A DNA stretch of 64,000 bases from UBA4582 sp002389265 (GCA_943788825.1 CALSRT010000002.1:62001-126000); one strand, 5' to 3'. Shown: positions 1 through 8,922, counted from the first letter of the stretch. Translations and numbers: made by a program. The notes: generated by a model not told the origin, from the sequence alone.

Positions 1-204
1 TTCTGCCAGATCTCGCAGCTCTTGTAACTTTCCCGACCCCACATAGGTTTTTGGATGTGCGCTGCGGCGTTTAACATGAATACAGGCTGCCGGCACAAGT
101 CCAGCAGACAACACCAGTTCGGTAAACTCCGCCGCTGACGAGTCTGCTTCGACCAGATGCACAAGCAGTGCCTGGGTACCCGCTTCGGGTCTTTCAAACC
201 ACAA
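1..204 (-). CDS. hflX: GTPase HflX, N-terminal part (runs off left edge)
   Basis: HflX is a ribosome-associated GTPase that splits stalled or heat-damaged ribosomes. Only the first 68 codons lie in the window. They encode the start of the N-terminal HflX domain: a WFERPEAGTQALLVHL opening and a YVGSGKLQEL segment, matching the family's FVG(S/E)GK signature. The GTPase domain lies outside. No ATG fits; a TTG at 202-204 is preceded by GGAAG at 8-nt spacing and gives the conserved N-terminus. The gene begins 22 nt after the hfq stop, as in the widespread hfq-hflX operon. Identity rests on the sequence and the synteny; the start codon is an inference. Confidence 0.88.
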   Translation of the reverse strand, partial: MWFERPEAGTQALLVHLVEADSSAAEFTELVLSAGLVPAACIHVKRRSAHPKTYVGSGKLQELRDLAE

Positions 205-226
205 ATTTATTACTTCCGCGCAATCG

Positions 227-481
227 CTAAGTCTCTGAGTCGTCTGGCTCTTCGTCACCGGCGATGGCCGGCATATCTACATTACGCGCTGGCACTACCG
301 TAGAAATCGCTGATTTATAAATCATTTGGCTGACCGTGCTGCGCAACAGGATGACAAATTGGTCAAAAGCTTCAATCTGGCCCTGCAGCTTTATCCCACT
401 GACCAGATAGATCGATACTGGCACGCGGTCTTTTCTAAGCGCATTCAAGAAAGGGTCTTGTAAAGATTGCCCTTTTGACAT
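227..481 (-). CDS. hfq: RNA chaperone Hfq
   Basis: Hfq is a hexameric Sm-like protein that pairs small RNAs with mRNAs. The 84-residue product carries the canonical N-terminus SKGQSLQDPFLNALR, the Sm1 segment (FDQFVILL) and the Sm2 segment near residues 54-63. It has only a short acidic tail (DEEPDDSET), compared with the long tail of E. coli Hfq. In Sm2 the usual YKHAIS reads YKSAIS, so the highly conserved His at the proximal uridine-binding pore (His57 in E. coli) is Ser here. The start ATG follows TAGGAG. It lies between miaA and hflX on the same strand, the classic order. Identity is certain; the effect of the substitution is not known. Confidence 0.98.
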   Translation of the reverse strand: MSKGQSLQDPFLNALRKDRVPVSIYLVSGIKLQGQIEAFDQFVILLRSTVSQMIYKSAISTVVPARNVDMPAIAGDEEPDDSET

Positions 482-501
482 GAGTCTCTCCTACCATGTT
501 G

Positions 502-518
502 CCCTGTATAGCAGGGCG
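502..518. repeat. Short inverted repeat in the hfq leader
   Basis: GCCCTG and CAGGGC form a perfect 6-bp stem around a 5-nt loop, between the miaA stop and the hfq start. There is no T-run, so it is not an obvious terminator. It could be an mRNA leader hairpin ahead of the hfq ribosome-binding site. Function unknown. Confidence 0.35.
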
Positions 519-614
519 CTACATTAATGCCGTAGATACATCAGCCCGCCTCGCCGAATGAAAGGCGACGGACTCCGACGGCCCAACCGACGTGGGTCAT
601 ATTCCCTATGCCAC

Positions 615-1553
615 CTATATGATGCTGGACTGAAGTATTTTCAAGGCCTGGCCGACATTCGGCGCGTCAATTTGTTGCAATGCGGTCCAGCCCCTAAGCC
701 AGGTATATTGTCGCTTCGCGAGTTGCCGCGTGGCGATGATGCCCCGATCACGCATCTCGTCATAGGACAGCCCGCCTTCAAGGTGGTCCCAGACTTGCCG
801 GTAGCCCACAGATCGCAGGGCTGGCAAGTCACTGGCCAAAGACTCCCGCAGACTCAACCTGCGAACTTCCTCGACAAAACCCCGATCAAGCATCTCTTGG
901 AATCGCTCAGCGATCAATTTATGCAGCGCCAAGCGGTCGGGGGGCACGATGGCGATTTCACAGCAGTTATAGGGAAGCACTGCCATTGGTTGCTCACTAT
1001 GCCAGTCGGTCATTGATCGACCTGTAACCTCATAGACCTCCAGGGCCCTGGAGAGTCGTTGCGGATCGTTTACGTGAATACGCTGAGCTGACACTGAATC
1101 AACCTCGGCCAACCGTCGGTGGACTGCCGCCCAACCGTCTTGCCTGGCCATCAATGCGATACCAGCTCGAATTTGCAGGTTCGCAGCGGGCAAATCGGCC
1201 AAACCAGACTTCAATGCCTTGAAATACAGCATGGTCCCGCCCACTAATAACGGGATCTTGCCGCGCGCGGTGATATCTGCCATCGCGGCCAGCGCCGCCG
1301 CTCTGAATTCGGCTACCGAATAGGGCTCAGAAGGCTCACGGATATTGACCAAGTGGTGAGGATACTGCGCCAGAGTTGCCTTATCCGGTTTCGCCGTACC
1401 AATATCCATATGGCGGTATACCAGGGCTGAATCAACGCTAATAATTTCTACCGGCAGCACGTCCGCCAGCTCAAGGGCTAGCGCCGATTTGCCAGAGGCG
1501 GTCGGCCCCATCAGGAAGATAGCTGGTGGTTGATCGGGAGGACTCAGAGTCAT
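615..1553 (-). CDS. miaA: tRNA dimethylallyltransferase MiaA
   Basis: MiaA transfers the dimethylallyl group to N6 of A37 in tRNAs that read UNN codons, the first step of ms2i6A formation. The P-loop GPTASGKSALA sits near the N-terminus, followed by the DSALVYRHMDIGTAKP stretch (DSxQVYxxMDIGTAKP family motif, with Ala replacing Gln), then LVGGTMLYFKAL and a C-terminal RQLAKRQYTWLR. A longer in-frame start exists at 1625, but the ATG at 1553 overlaps the mutL stop as ATGA, gives the usual family length (312 residues) and starts just ahead of the P-loop. Translational coupling to mutL is therefore likely. It lies upstream of hfq in transcription order. Confidence 0.97.
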   Translation of the reverse strand: MTLSPPDQPPAIFLMGPTASGKSALALELADVLPVEIISVDSALVYRHMDIGTAKPDKATLAQYPHHLVNIREPSEPYSVAEFRAAALAAMADITARGKIPLLVGGTMLYFKALKSGLADLPAANLQIRAGIALMARQDGWAAVHRRLAEVDSVSAQRIHVNDPQRLSRALEVYEVTGRSMTDWHSEQPMAVLPYNCCEIAIVPPDRLALHKLIAERFQEMLDRGFVEEVRRLSLRESLASDLPALRSVGYRQVWDHLEGGLSYDEMRDRGIIATRQLAKRQYTWLRGWTALQQIDAPNVGQALKILQSSII

Positions 1554-3406
1554 TGCCCGCGCATGAACAGTTTGTTGAGCTCGTCGATGGATTGTTCGGT
1601 CCATGTCGGGCGACCATGATTGCACTGGCCGCTGCGCTCAGTGGCCTCCATGTCGCGCAGCAACGCATTCATCTCGGGGATGGAGAGCCGCCGATTAGCC
1701 CGCACCGAACCATGACACGCCATCGTCGATAGCAGCTCGTCTCGATGTTGCTGAATCCGGGCTGTCGTACCGTATTCGGCCAGGTCTGCCAGGACATCAC
1801 GGACCAGTTGTCCGGCGTTCTCCTTGCGCAGCATGGCCGGAATGCTCCGCACCAAAATAGACTCCTCCGACACTCGCTGTAGTTCGAAGCCAAACTCTTC
1901 AAGCTGCGCGCTGTGTTCTTCCGCCATCAGGCACTCTTTTTCACTCATCACCACAGAGACGGGCACGAGCAGAGGCTGCATTTTCAAGCCCTCGGCATCA
2001 GTCGCTTGCTTGAGACGCTCGTAGGTAATGCGCTCATGAGCCGCGTGCATATCGACAATAATCAGGCCGTGGGCATTTTGGGCAAGGATAAACACGCCAT
2101 GGAGCTGGGCTACCGCATAACCAAGGGGCGGAATATCCTCTCCCTCAGGGGGCGCTTGACCCGCTGACCATGCCGTCTCCAACATTTGCCCATAAGGCTG
2201 CAGCTGCTCATGGATAAAGCCGGGCCGAGCGGGCCCGGAAAACATCATGGAACGTTGTGTTGGCGTCGGCTGCAGCGAACCACCGCCACCGGTATAAGGC
2301 GCCTGTCCTGCGCCACCAAAGCTCGCGTCTTCAAGGCCTGCTCCAGCCTGACTCATCACATTTGACCCGACGCCAGCTTGCGGGCGAACGTCAGCCAGGG
2401 CACGATGAATCGCGCTGAAGAGAAAACTATGGACATCGCGACCATTGCGAAACCTGACCTCATGTTTCGTTGGGTGAACGTTGACGTCCACCAGGCGCGG
2501 GTCGAGCGATAAAAATAATGCGTACACTGGCTGCCGACCATGAAATAACACATCCTGGTAAGCCTGCTTAATCGCATGCGTCACCAGCTTGTCACGAATC
2601 ATTCGATTGTTGACATAAAAGTACTGCTGATCGGCTTGGCTGCGAGAATAGGTTGGCAACCCGACCCAACCTCGCAGCTGCAAACCGATACCGCCTTGCT
2701 CAGCGGGAAAAGCCTGTTCCAGATAAATGGCATTCTCGATAAAGCCCTGCCCAAACACCGCGGCGAGACGCCGAGTGACATCAGCATCGTCCGCTGCGGG
2801 CGCAAAGTGACGCAATAGCTTGCCATTGTGATTGAGATAAATCGCCACCTGCAAATGGCTCAGACTGAGCTTGCGCAACACGTCTTCAATCCGTTGCAAC
2901 TCGGTTTTATCGGTTCGCAAAAATTTACGTCGGGCCGGTGTATTAAAGAACAAATCTTTGACTTCGACGGTGGTACCCCGGGGGTGGGGTGCAGGCACAA
3001 CACTGGCTTGCATATCTTGCCCGGCGACGCTGACCCGCCATCCAGACGCCTTATCGTCACTGGCGTTGCTCGTCAGGGTTAATCGTGACACCGACGCCAT
3101 GCTCGCTAACGCCTCACCTCGAAAACCCAGGGTCGAAATCGCTTCCAAGTCCTCGGCCTGACAAATTTTACTGGTGGCATGTCGGCTCAAGGCCAGCGTC
3201 AAATCTTGCTGGTGAATACCGGCGCCGTTATCTCTAACCCTGATGAGTTTAGTGCCGCCTGCCTCAAGATCAATATCGATCCGAGTGCTATTCGCATCAA
3301 GACTGTTTTCAAGCAACTCCTTGATGACAGATGCCGGCCGTTCAACAACTTCACCAGCAGCAATCTGGTTCGACAGACGGGGATTCAATTGCATAATACG
3401 TGGCAT
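1550..3406 (-). CDS. mutL: DNA mismatch repair protein MutL
   Basis: MutL couples mismatch recognition by MutS to strand incision. The GHKL ATPase motifs are present: IKELLENSLDANS, RDNGAGI and STLGFRGEAL. A C-terminal dimerisation domain contains DMHAAHERITYE at about residue 450, matching the metal-binding endonuclease motif (D-x-H-A-x2-E-x4-E). Further motifs are ACHGSVRA and CNHGRPT. This looks like the Pseudomonas-type MutL with its own nicking activity, rather than the E. coli type that depends on MutH; that reading follows from family knowledge. It is 618 residues, of usual length. The gene starts 18 nt after amiB and overlaps miaA by 4 nt, so amiB-mutL-miaA-hfq is probably one transcript. 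Confidence 0.97.
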   Translation of the reverse strand: MPRIMQLNPRLSNQIAAGEVVERPASVIKELLENSLDANSTRIDIDLEAGGTKLIRVRDNGAGIHQQDLTLALSRHATSKICQAEDLEAISTLGFRGEALASMASVSRLTLTSNASDDKASGWRVSVAGQDMQASVVPAPHPRGTTVEVKDLFFNTPARRKFLRTDKTELQRIEDVLRKLSLSHLQVAIYLNHNGKLLRHFAPAADDADVTRRLAAVFGQGFIENAIYLEQAFPAEQGGIGLQLRGWVGLPTYSRSQADQQYFYVNNRMIRDKLVTHAIKQAYQDVLFHGRQPVYALFLSLDPRLVDVNVHPTKHEVRFRNGRDVHSFLFSAIHRALADVRPQAGVGSNVMSQAGAGLEDASFGGAGQAPYTGGGGSLQPTPTQRSMMFSGPARPGFIHEQLQPYGQMLETAWSAGQAPPEGEDIPPLGYAVAQLHGVFILAQNAHGLIIVDMHAAHERITYERLKQATDAEGLKMQPLLVPVSVVMSEKECLMAEEHSAQLEEFGFELQRVSEESILVRSIPAMLRKENAGQLVRDVLADLAEYGTTARIQQHRDELLSTMACHGSVRANRRLSIPEMNALLRDMEATERSGQCNHGRPTWTEQSIDELNKLFMRGQ

Positions 3407-3424
3407 AAAATGACCTAGGGACGT

Positions 3425-4768
3425 TTAGCTAGTCGGAATTTTCAGTAACTGGCCGATTTTAATTCGGTCATTTCTTAAACCATTGTAGGTTTTCAGGCGC
3501 TCAGCGCTAACACTATGCTTAAACGCGATCGCTGACAGGGTATCCCCACGCACAATTTTATAGGTCGCCAAATCGGCCGGCTTCACCTGATTTTTCCAGG
3601 CTAAATAGGAACCTAAGGGTGGATTTCGGCCTACATAACTTTTCACGCCAGTGTAGATAGCCTTCGCCATTCGCTCTTGGTGGGCCCGTGTTCTTAGTTT
3701 TTTCGCCTCCGCTGGATTCGAGATAAAACCGGTCTCGATCAACAAGGAGGGAATATCTGGCGACTTAAGCACTAAAAATGCAGCCTGCTCAACTTGCTTT
3801 TTATGCAGGTGGTTGAGTGGTTTGATCGCATTGAGCACCTGTTGGCCCATATCCAGACTCGCCGACAAACTGTGCGTGCTCGTCAAATCGAGCAACACAC
3901 CTGCCAGCACGTCATCCTTATCATCGAGTCCGACTCCACCAATGAGATCAGCTCGATTTTCCTTCTCCGCCAGCCAGCGTGCTGTTTCACTGGTCGCACC
4001 TTTTTGAGATATAACATAAACAGAAGCGCCGCTGGCATCCGGGGTCTTAAAGGCATCAGCGTGGATAGAAATGAAAACATCGGCTTCAGCCTGACGAGCA
4101 ATATCTGTTCGCTTGCGATGGGCTAGATAATAATCGCCTTTACGAGTCAGTTCCGCCTTAAATCCAGGCTCTTTATCAAACATGGCTGATAGTTTGGTGG
4201 CGATAGCGAGCACCACATCTTTTTCATAGAGCTGCCCAGGCCCAATTGCGCCAGGATCGTCTCCTCCGTGTCCGGCATCAACGGCGATCACCACATCGCG
4301 TCTCTGCCCGGCAACCAGGTCTGACTTTGGAACAGTCGGTACTGACTGTTGCTCAGTGGTATACAAATCGACCACCAACCGGTCACCGTATTGCATAATA
4401 GGCTTGAGGACGAAGCTTCGAGGTTTAACCTGGCCGCGCAAATCCAGCACAACTCGCAAGTCAGAACCGCCGCGGATACCGGCGCGGATCGAGCGGATCG
4501 GTGTACCTTTCAACTGGGCAGCAGAAAAATCCTGCTCAAGGGTCGCACCATCGATATCGATGACCAGACGATCGGGGCTCGTCAGGGCGAAAATTCTGTG
4601 CTCAACCGGCGCACCTAAATCGAACACGATGCGCGTGCGATCAGGCGCGGGCCGAATCCTGACATTATCGATAGCCACTGAATTCGCCTGCACCGGGTTT
4701 ACAACACCGCCAATCATTGCCGCAATCAGCAGGCCCAGCGACAAGCCTTTGCGTTTGATGGTCAACAT
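3425..4768 (-). CDS. amiB: N-acetylmuramoyl-L-alanine amidase (AmiB type)
   Basis: This periplasmic zinc amidase cleaves septal peptidoglycan by removing stem peptides from MurNAc. The order is: an N-terminal signal peptide ending near the VQANS segment, an AMIN domain (about residues 30-140, divisome/peptidoglycan targeting), an amidase_3 catalytic domain with the zinc-binding DAGHGGDDPGAIG and SIHADAF and the catalytic IETGFISN, and a C-terminal LysM domain beginning YKIVRGDTLSAIA. A GTG two codons before the chosen ATG (4769-4771) is an alternative start. The amiB name follows its position next to tsaE and mutL, as in E. coli; amiC-type proteins share the AMIN-amidase core. Confidence 0.93.
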   Translation of the reverse strand: MLTIKRKGLSLGLLIAAMIGGVVNPVQANSVAIDNVRIRPAPDRTRIVFDLGAPVEHRIFALTSPDRLVIDIDGATLEQDFSAAQLKGTPIRSIRAGIRGGSDLRVVLDLRGQVKPRSFVLKPIMQYGDRLVVDLYTTEQQSVPTVPKSDLVAGQRRDVVIAVDAGHGGDDPGAIGPGQLYEKDVVLAIATKLSAMFDKEPGFKAELTRKGDYYLAHRKRTDIARQAEADVFISIHADAFKTPDASGASVYVISQKGATSETARWLAEKENRADLIGGVGLDDKDDVLAGVLLDLTSTHSLSASLDMGQQVLNAIKPLNHLHKKQVEQAAFLVLKSPDIPSLLIETGFISNPAEAKKLRTRAHQERMAKAIYTGVKSYVGRNPPLGSYLAWKNQVKPADLATYKIVRGDTLSAIAFKHSVSAERLKTYNGLRNDRIKIGQLLKIPTS

Positions 4769-4793
4769 CACGTCCTGTCTCTTCTCGGCTGAT

Positions 4794-5264
4794 TCATTGA
4801 ACAGATTCTAGCAGACCGCGACAGATTTGTTCGCCGAATGCCGAATTGGCTGAAACTACCAACGACCGGCCTTCCGCCAAAACCCCAAGCTCGATCATCA
4901 AGTCGCTGGGAGGTATGTGACCGACACCCTTCTCCGGCCACTCCAACAAACACAAGTGACCACTTTCCAGGTACTCATCAATGCCCAGATACTCCAGCTC
5001 TTCGGGATCCTCCAGACGGTAGAGATCAAAATGGTAGGCTGCGCGCTCGCCCATTTCATAGGGCTCTACGAGCGTAAATGTCGGGCTCTTGACTGCGCCC
5101 GTATAACCCATGCCACGCAGAATACCCCGTGACAGGGTGGTTTTCCCCGCACCCAGCTCACCGCAGAGGTAAACGATACCTCGACCATTCAACAAAAGAC
5201 TGAGCTGCCGTCCCATCGCTTCCGTCGCCGGCTCATCGGCTAGCTGTTGAACGAAGACTCTCAT
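4794..5264 (-). CDS. tsaE: tRNA threonylcarbamoyladenosine biosynthesis ATPase TsaE
   Basis: TsaE is the P-loop ATPase that works with TsaB and TsaD to make t6A37 in tRNA. Visible motifs are the Walker A GELGAGKTTLSRG (about residue 36), the conserved SPTFTLVEPYE, HFDLYRLEDPEELEYLG and LLEWPEKG. Length (156 residues) is normal. It is the first gene of the minus-strand run tsaE-amiB-mutL-miaA-hfq-hflX and lies 25 nt upstream of amiB. In E. coli nnr sits directly upstream of tsaE; here an ABC transporter gene separates them. Confidence 0.96.
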   Translation of the reverse strand: MRVFVQQLADEPATEAMGRQLSLLLNGRGIVYLCGELGAGKTTLSRGILRGMGYTGAVKSPTFTLVEPYEMGERAAYHFDLYRLEDPEELEYLGIDEYLESGHLCLLEWPEKGVGHIPPSDLMIELGVLAEGRSLVVSANSAFGEQICRGLLESVQ

Positions 5265-5340
5265 AATTGTGCCGTCATAGTCGGCGACTGAATCAGATGT
5301 GCATCCACTTGATTGATTTCAACATAAGGCATTGATCGCC

Positions 5341-5346
5341 AGTATA
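5341..5346 (-). promoter_or_regulatory. Candidate -10 box upstream of tsaE
   Basis: TATACT on the minus strand about 75 nt upstream of the tsaE start is a good sigma70 -10 match. No convincing TTGACA-like -35 lies at 16-18 nt, so it is only a candidate start point for the tsaE-amiB-mutL operon. Confidence 0.35.
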
Positions 5347-5372
5347 CGACACCCGGAACGGTATTATGAGCG

Positions 5373-5395
5373 GAAAAATGCCCCTTAACGGGCAT
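5373..5395 (-). terminator. Terminator-like hairpin upstream of tsaE
   Basis: Read on the minus strand, ATGCCC and GGGCAT form a perfect 6-bp stem with a 6-nt loop, followed by five T. That is an intrinsic-terminator layout, although the stem is short. No gene ends here on the minus strand, so it would stop an antisense or upstream-initiated transcript running from the ABC transporter gene towards tsaE, or act as an attenuator. Confidence 0.4.
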
Positions 5396-5470
5396 AGGTC
5401 CGAGCCTTTGAACACTCATCTCCCAGCGAAATCGGCAGACAGCTCGCAGCGTTCATAGTAGATTGCGCCC

Positions 5471-7357
5471 ATGGAATACAATCCCCACAGCACCGCCTTC
5501 TCAGATCCGCTAGATATCGAGGGCGTCAAAAAACGCAGCGCAATGCAAACTATCGGTTCAATCCTGCCCTTCCTGTGGCCGGCCAACAACCGTGAAATGC
5601 AAATACGGGTCGTGATTGCCATTAGCTGCCTGCTCTTGGGGCGAATCGCCAATGTCTACGGGCCCATTGTTCTGAAGGACCTGATTGACGGCCTCGAGGC
5701 ACTGACAACCGGTAGTCGCGCCCTCGATGGACTCTGGGTGCTCGCCTTCATCTATGGCTTGACCGTGCTCCTGCCTGGCGCCCTGAATGAGTTGCGAAGC
5801 GCTGTTTTTACGCCAGTATCCGAGTACGCTCAACGGATCTTCGGGCTTCAGACATTCAAACACCTCCATCAACTTGGAATGCGCTTTCACCTGGACCGCC
5901 GCACTGGTGGTCTTTCTCGCGCCATCGAACGGGGCACGCGCGCACTCCAACAAACCACCAGCCTGTTCGCTTTTAATATTGCCCCAACCCTATTTGAGGT
6001 CGCTATGGTAAGCGGCTATCTCGCGTACGCCTATCCGCCAAAATATGTGCTGGTCATTCTGGCTGCCGTCACCGCATACATTTTGTTCACGCTGTTATTT
6101 ACAGAATGGCGCACCCAATTTCGACGGGAGATGGTCATGCAGGAATCGCGCGCCACGACCATTGGCGTTGATAGTCTGCTGAATTTTGAAACCGTCAAGT
6201 ACTTCGGCAATGAGCGATATGAGGCGGACCGCTACAACGATGCACTGCTGCACTATATGGGTGCCGCGGTGAAAAGTCAGACGACCTTGGGCGTCCTCAA
6301 CGGCGGCCAATTGCTGGTCAGAGTTGCCTGTCAGCTGATCATTTTAATCATCGCCATCCAGGACTACTCAGCCGGCTTACTCACCACTGGCGAGGTTGTC
6401 ATGCTCAATACTTTCATGTTGCAATTATTCATACCTTTGGGATTCCTTGGGTCTTCCTATCGAATGATTCGGCAGGCGCTTGTGGACATGGAGTTTATGT
6501 TCCAGCTGCTCGACACGGTCCCTGAAATTCAAGATCAGGAATACGCCGAACCCCTCGTCGTGGGCTCGGCTACTCTGGCCTTCAAGGATGTTCACTTCGC
6601 CTACGATCCGGATCGTGAGATTCTACGCGGCATCAGTTTCGTCATACCTGAAGGCAAAACGACGGCTGTGGTGGGCGCTAGTGGCGCTGGCAAATCGACC
6701 CTCGCGCGCCTCCTGTATCGGTTCTTTGATACCCAGACCGGCGCGATCGAGATTGATGGACAAAATATCAAATCAGTGACGCAAGCGAGCCTGCGCAGTG
6801 CCGTTGGGATTGTTCCTCAGGATACTGTGTTGTTCAACGATACGATCCGCTACAACATCCGCTACGGCAATCCCAACGCTTCTGACGAAGCAGTAGAAGC
6901 TGCGGCGAAGACCGCCAGCATTCATGATTTTATCGCATCCCTGCCCCTGGGTTATGAGACTCGAGTGGGCGAACGCGGATTGAAACTCTCTGGCGGTGAA
7001 AAACAGCGGGTCGCGATTGCGCGTACTATCCTCAAGGATCCACCCATACTGGTGCTGGACGAAGCGACTTCGGCACTGGACATCAAAACCGAACGGGAAA
7101 TCCAGGCGGCGTTACTGGAGGTGGCAAAAAATCGCACGACACTGGTGATCGCGCATCGACTTTCCACTATCGTCAACGCCGACGAAATCTTAGTTCTGGA
7201 TGCGGGCCGCATCATCGAGCAAGGCACACACAATGAGCTGGTAGCCGCCAAGGGTAGCTATGCTGAGATGTGGCGCCGCCAGAAAGAAGCGGCAGATGAA
7301 ATCGAGAAAATTCAAAAAATTCTTGGCATCAACGAGCTGCATTTACCTCAGACCTGA
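5471..7357 (+). CDS. ABC exporter, ATM1/HMT1 family (fused permease-ATPase)
   Basis: This is a half-size ABC exporter, expected to work as an inner-membrane homodimer. The N-terminal half (about residues 45-345) is an ABC_membrane type 1 domain. The C-terminal half is a nucleotide-binding domain with Walker A GASGAGKST (about residue 400), signature LSGGEKQR, Walker B LVLDEATSALD and switch His in IAHRLSTI. The overall pattern, including LNFETVKYFGNERYEADRY, resembles the Atm1/ABCB7 class, whose members export glutathione-linked sulfur or heavy-metal compounds; the substrate here is inference. It stands alone, divergent from tsaE. No clear Shine-Dalgarno precedes the ATG used; an internal ATG at 5543 is an alternative start. 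Confidence 0.88.
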   Translation: MEYNPHSTAFSDPLDIEGVKKRSAMQTIGSILPFLWPANNREMQIRVVIAISCLLLGRIANVYGPIVLKDLIDGLEALTTGSRALDGLWVLAFIYGLTVLLPGALNELRSAVFTPVSEYAQRIFGLQTFKHLHQLGMRFHLDRRTGGLSRAIERGTRALQQTTSLFAFNIAPTLFEVAMVSGYLAYAYPPKYVLVILAAVTAYILFTLLFTEWRTQFRREMVMQESRATTIGVDSLLNFETVKYFGNERYEADRYNDALLHYMGAAVKSQTTLGVLNGGQLLVRVACQLIILIIAIQDYSAGLLTTGEVVMLNTFMLQLFIPLGFLGSSYRMIRQALVDMEFMFQLLDTVPEIQDQEYAEPLVVGSATLAFKDVHFAYDPDREILRGISFVIPEGKTTAVVGASGAGKSTLARLLYRFFDTQTGAIEIDGQNIKSVTQASLRSAVGIVPQDTVLFNDTIRYNIRYGNPNASDEAVEAAAKTASIHDFIASLPLGYETRVGERGLKLSGGEKQRVAIARTILKDPPILVLDEATSALDIKTEREIQAALLEVAKNRTTLVIAHRLSTIVNADEILVLDAGRIIEQGTHNELVAAKGSYAEMWRRQKEAADEIEKIQKILGINELHLPQT

Positions 7358-7390
7358 GACCTGGGAACGCTTCAAACCTCAAAGAAAAAC

Positions 7391-8884
7391 TCACGGTTTT
7401 GGCGCCGAAGCAGGGTTGAGCAAACGCCGAATCCAAGGAATCGTATCGGTCGCTAATAGTCCCCGCTGTCCAGCTTCGGCCGCGCGGTCACCGGCGACAG
7501 CATGCACCGCGACGGCAAGCCGAGTCGCATCACCGGTTGATAACCCTTGCGCCAGTAATGCCGCAATCACCCCGGACAATACGTCTCCCATCCCGGCTGT
7601 CGCCATGCCTGGATTACCATAGGGACATAGGTCAATGTTTGATGTATCGGCCACTAGACTGCCGACGCCCTTGAGGACCACAACACCCCCATACTGTGTT
7701 TGAATTTGACGTACCGTTTCGAATCGATCGGTCTCAACGTCTCCCTCATTCAACAAGCGACCCGCTTCACCCGGATGCGGAGTTAAAACCCAGTTATCCT
7801 TGTTTGCCGGTTGCTTCGCCAACAAGTTCAATCCGTCAGCATCAATCACCATCAAGCCTGGGTGTTCGATCAGATGCGCGAACACCATCTTCGACCACTC
7901 AGACTGACCCAGCCCTGGACCAAGCACAATGACCGTCGCCCGCGCAACGAGGGCATCCAGCTCGGAGCTGGCATCGATACCACGGACCATCACCTCAGGA
8001 CAGCGAGTCAACAACGCCAACGAATGAGAAGGATGGGTGGCCACCGTAACCAGCCCGGCGCCAGCCCGCAGTGCCGCTTCGGCACTCATCAACACTGCGC
8101 CACCCATGCCTCGGTCACCGCCAACGATCAGAACATGACCGTAAGAGTTCTTGTGCGAGTTGCGCCGCCGGGTGGGCAAACCCGTTAACGCTCGATTCAG
8201 GCTCAGCTTTCGGGTATGCACGGCGGCCTGTTGCAGCACTTCATCACCGAGGCCGAGAGAGTCAAACAAGATTTCACCCGCACAATCAGGTCCATCCTGC
8301 GTCAACAAACCCCGTTTCAGACCAATAAAGGTCACGGTCACATCGGCCTCAATCGCTCCACCCAGTCGGTTACCCGTATCTGCGCAAAGCCCTGAGGGGA
8401 TATCCACTGCGAGGGTTGGTAGACCCGACGCATTCATCAGGTCAATAGCTTGCTGGTAGGCGGGCCGCACATTGTCCGTTAAGCCCGTTCCCAACAGGGC
8501 ATCGACCACCACATCAGCGTCGATAGTTTCTACGGGATCAAACGGCTCGGGGACGATACCTGACTGCAGGCAATAGTCATAAGCCAATCGCGCGGCCGGA
8601 CTGGCCTTGCCCATATCGCCCAGCATTCTGACTGTGACCTGCAAGTGCTGCTCGGCCAGCTTGCCAGCGATAATGTAACCGTCGCCAGCGTTGTTACCGC
8701 TGCCACACATTATCCAAATGTGTCTTGCAGCAGGCCACTGGGTCGTGAGTATGTCGACACAAGCGACGCCGGCACGGCGCATCAGCGTGATCGCCGGAAT
8801 CCCAAGATCTTCGATAGCGACGCGGTCCATTTCACGGACACTGGCAGCGGTATGAAGTCGGTCAGGCAGGTTATCTGGGTTCAC
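7391..8884 (-). CDS. nnr: Bifunctional NAD(P)H-hydrate epimerase / ADP-dependent dehydratase
   Basis: This repair enzyme converts hydrated NAD(P)H (NADHX/NADPHX) back to NAD(P)H. The N-terminal YjeF_N epimerase domain has CGSGNNAGDGY near residue 60. The C-terminal ribokinase-like dehydratase has LTPHPGEAGRLL and the nucleotide-binding GNPGMATAGMGDVLSG near residue 435. The reading frame stays open back to a TTG at 8915-8917, but that TTG overlaps a TATAAT box, so the GTG at 8882-8884 is the preferred start (497 residues). It ends about 30 nt from the ABC exporter (convergent) and is divergent from queG. Enzyme identity is secure; the start is not. Confidence 0.94.
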   Translation of the reverse strand: MNPDNLPDRLHTAASVREMDRVAIEDLGIPAITLMRRAGVACVDILTTQWPAARHIWIMCGSGNNAGDGYIIAGKLAEQHLQVTVRMLGDMGKASPAARLAYDYCLQSGIVPEPFDPVETIDADVVVDALLGTGLTDNVRPAYQQAIDLMNASGLPTLAVDIPSGLCADTGNRLGGAIEADVTVTFIGLKRGLLTQDGPDCAGEILFDSLGLGDEVLQQAAVHTRKLSLNRALTGLPTRRRNSHKNSYGHVLIVGGDRGMGGAVLMSAEAALRAGAGLVTVATHPSHSLALLTRCPEVMVRGIDASSELDALVARATVIVLGPGLGQSEWSKMVFAHLIEHPGLMVIDADGLNLLAKQPANKDNWVLTPHPGEAGRLLNEGDVETDRFETVRQIQTQYGGVVVLKGVGSLVADTSNIDLCPYGNPGMATAGMGDVLSGVIAALLAQGLSTGDATRLAVAVHAVAGDRAAEAGQRGLLATDTIPWIRRLLNPASAPKP

Positions 8885-8916
8885 AGTATGGTTTTCGTGG
8901 CAATTCAGATACCGCA

Positions 8917-8922
8917 ATTATA
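8917..8922 (-). promoter_or_regulatory. Candidate -10 box for nnr
   Basis: A perfect TATAAT on the minus strand lies about 33 nt upstream of the preferred GTG start of nnr. No clear -35 is seen at 16-18 nt. If used, transcription would begin near 8910 and exclude the upstream TTG as start codon. Confidence 0.45.

Noticed and set aside
558..1016. 152-codon plus-strand ORF opposite miaA
   Set aside because: Antisense shadow of miaA, with no family resemblance.
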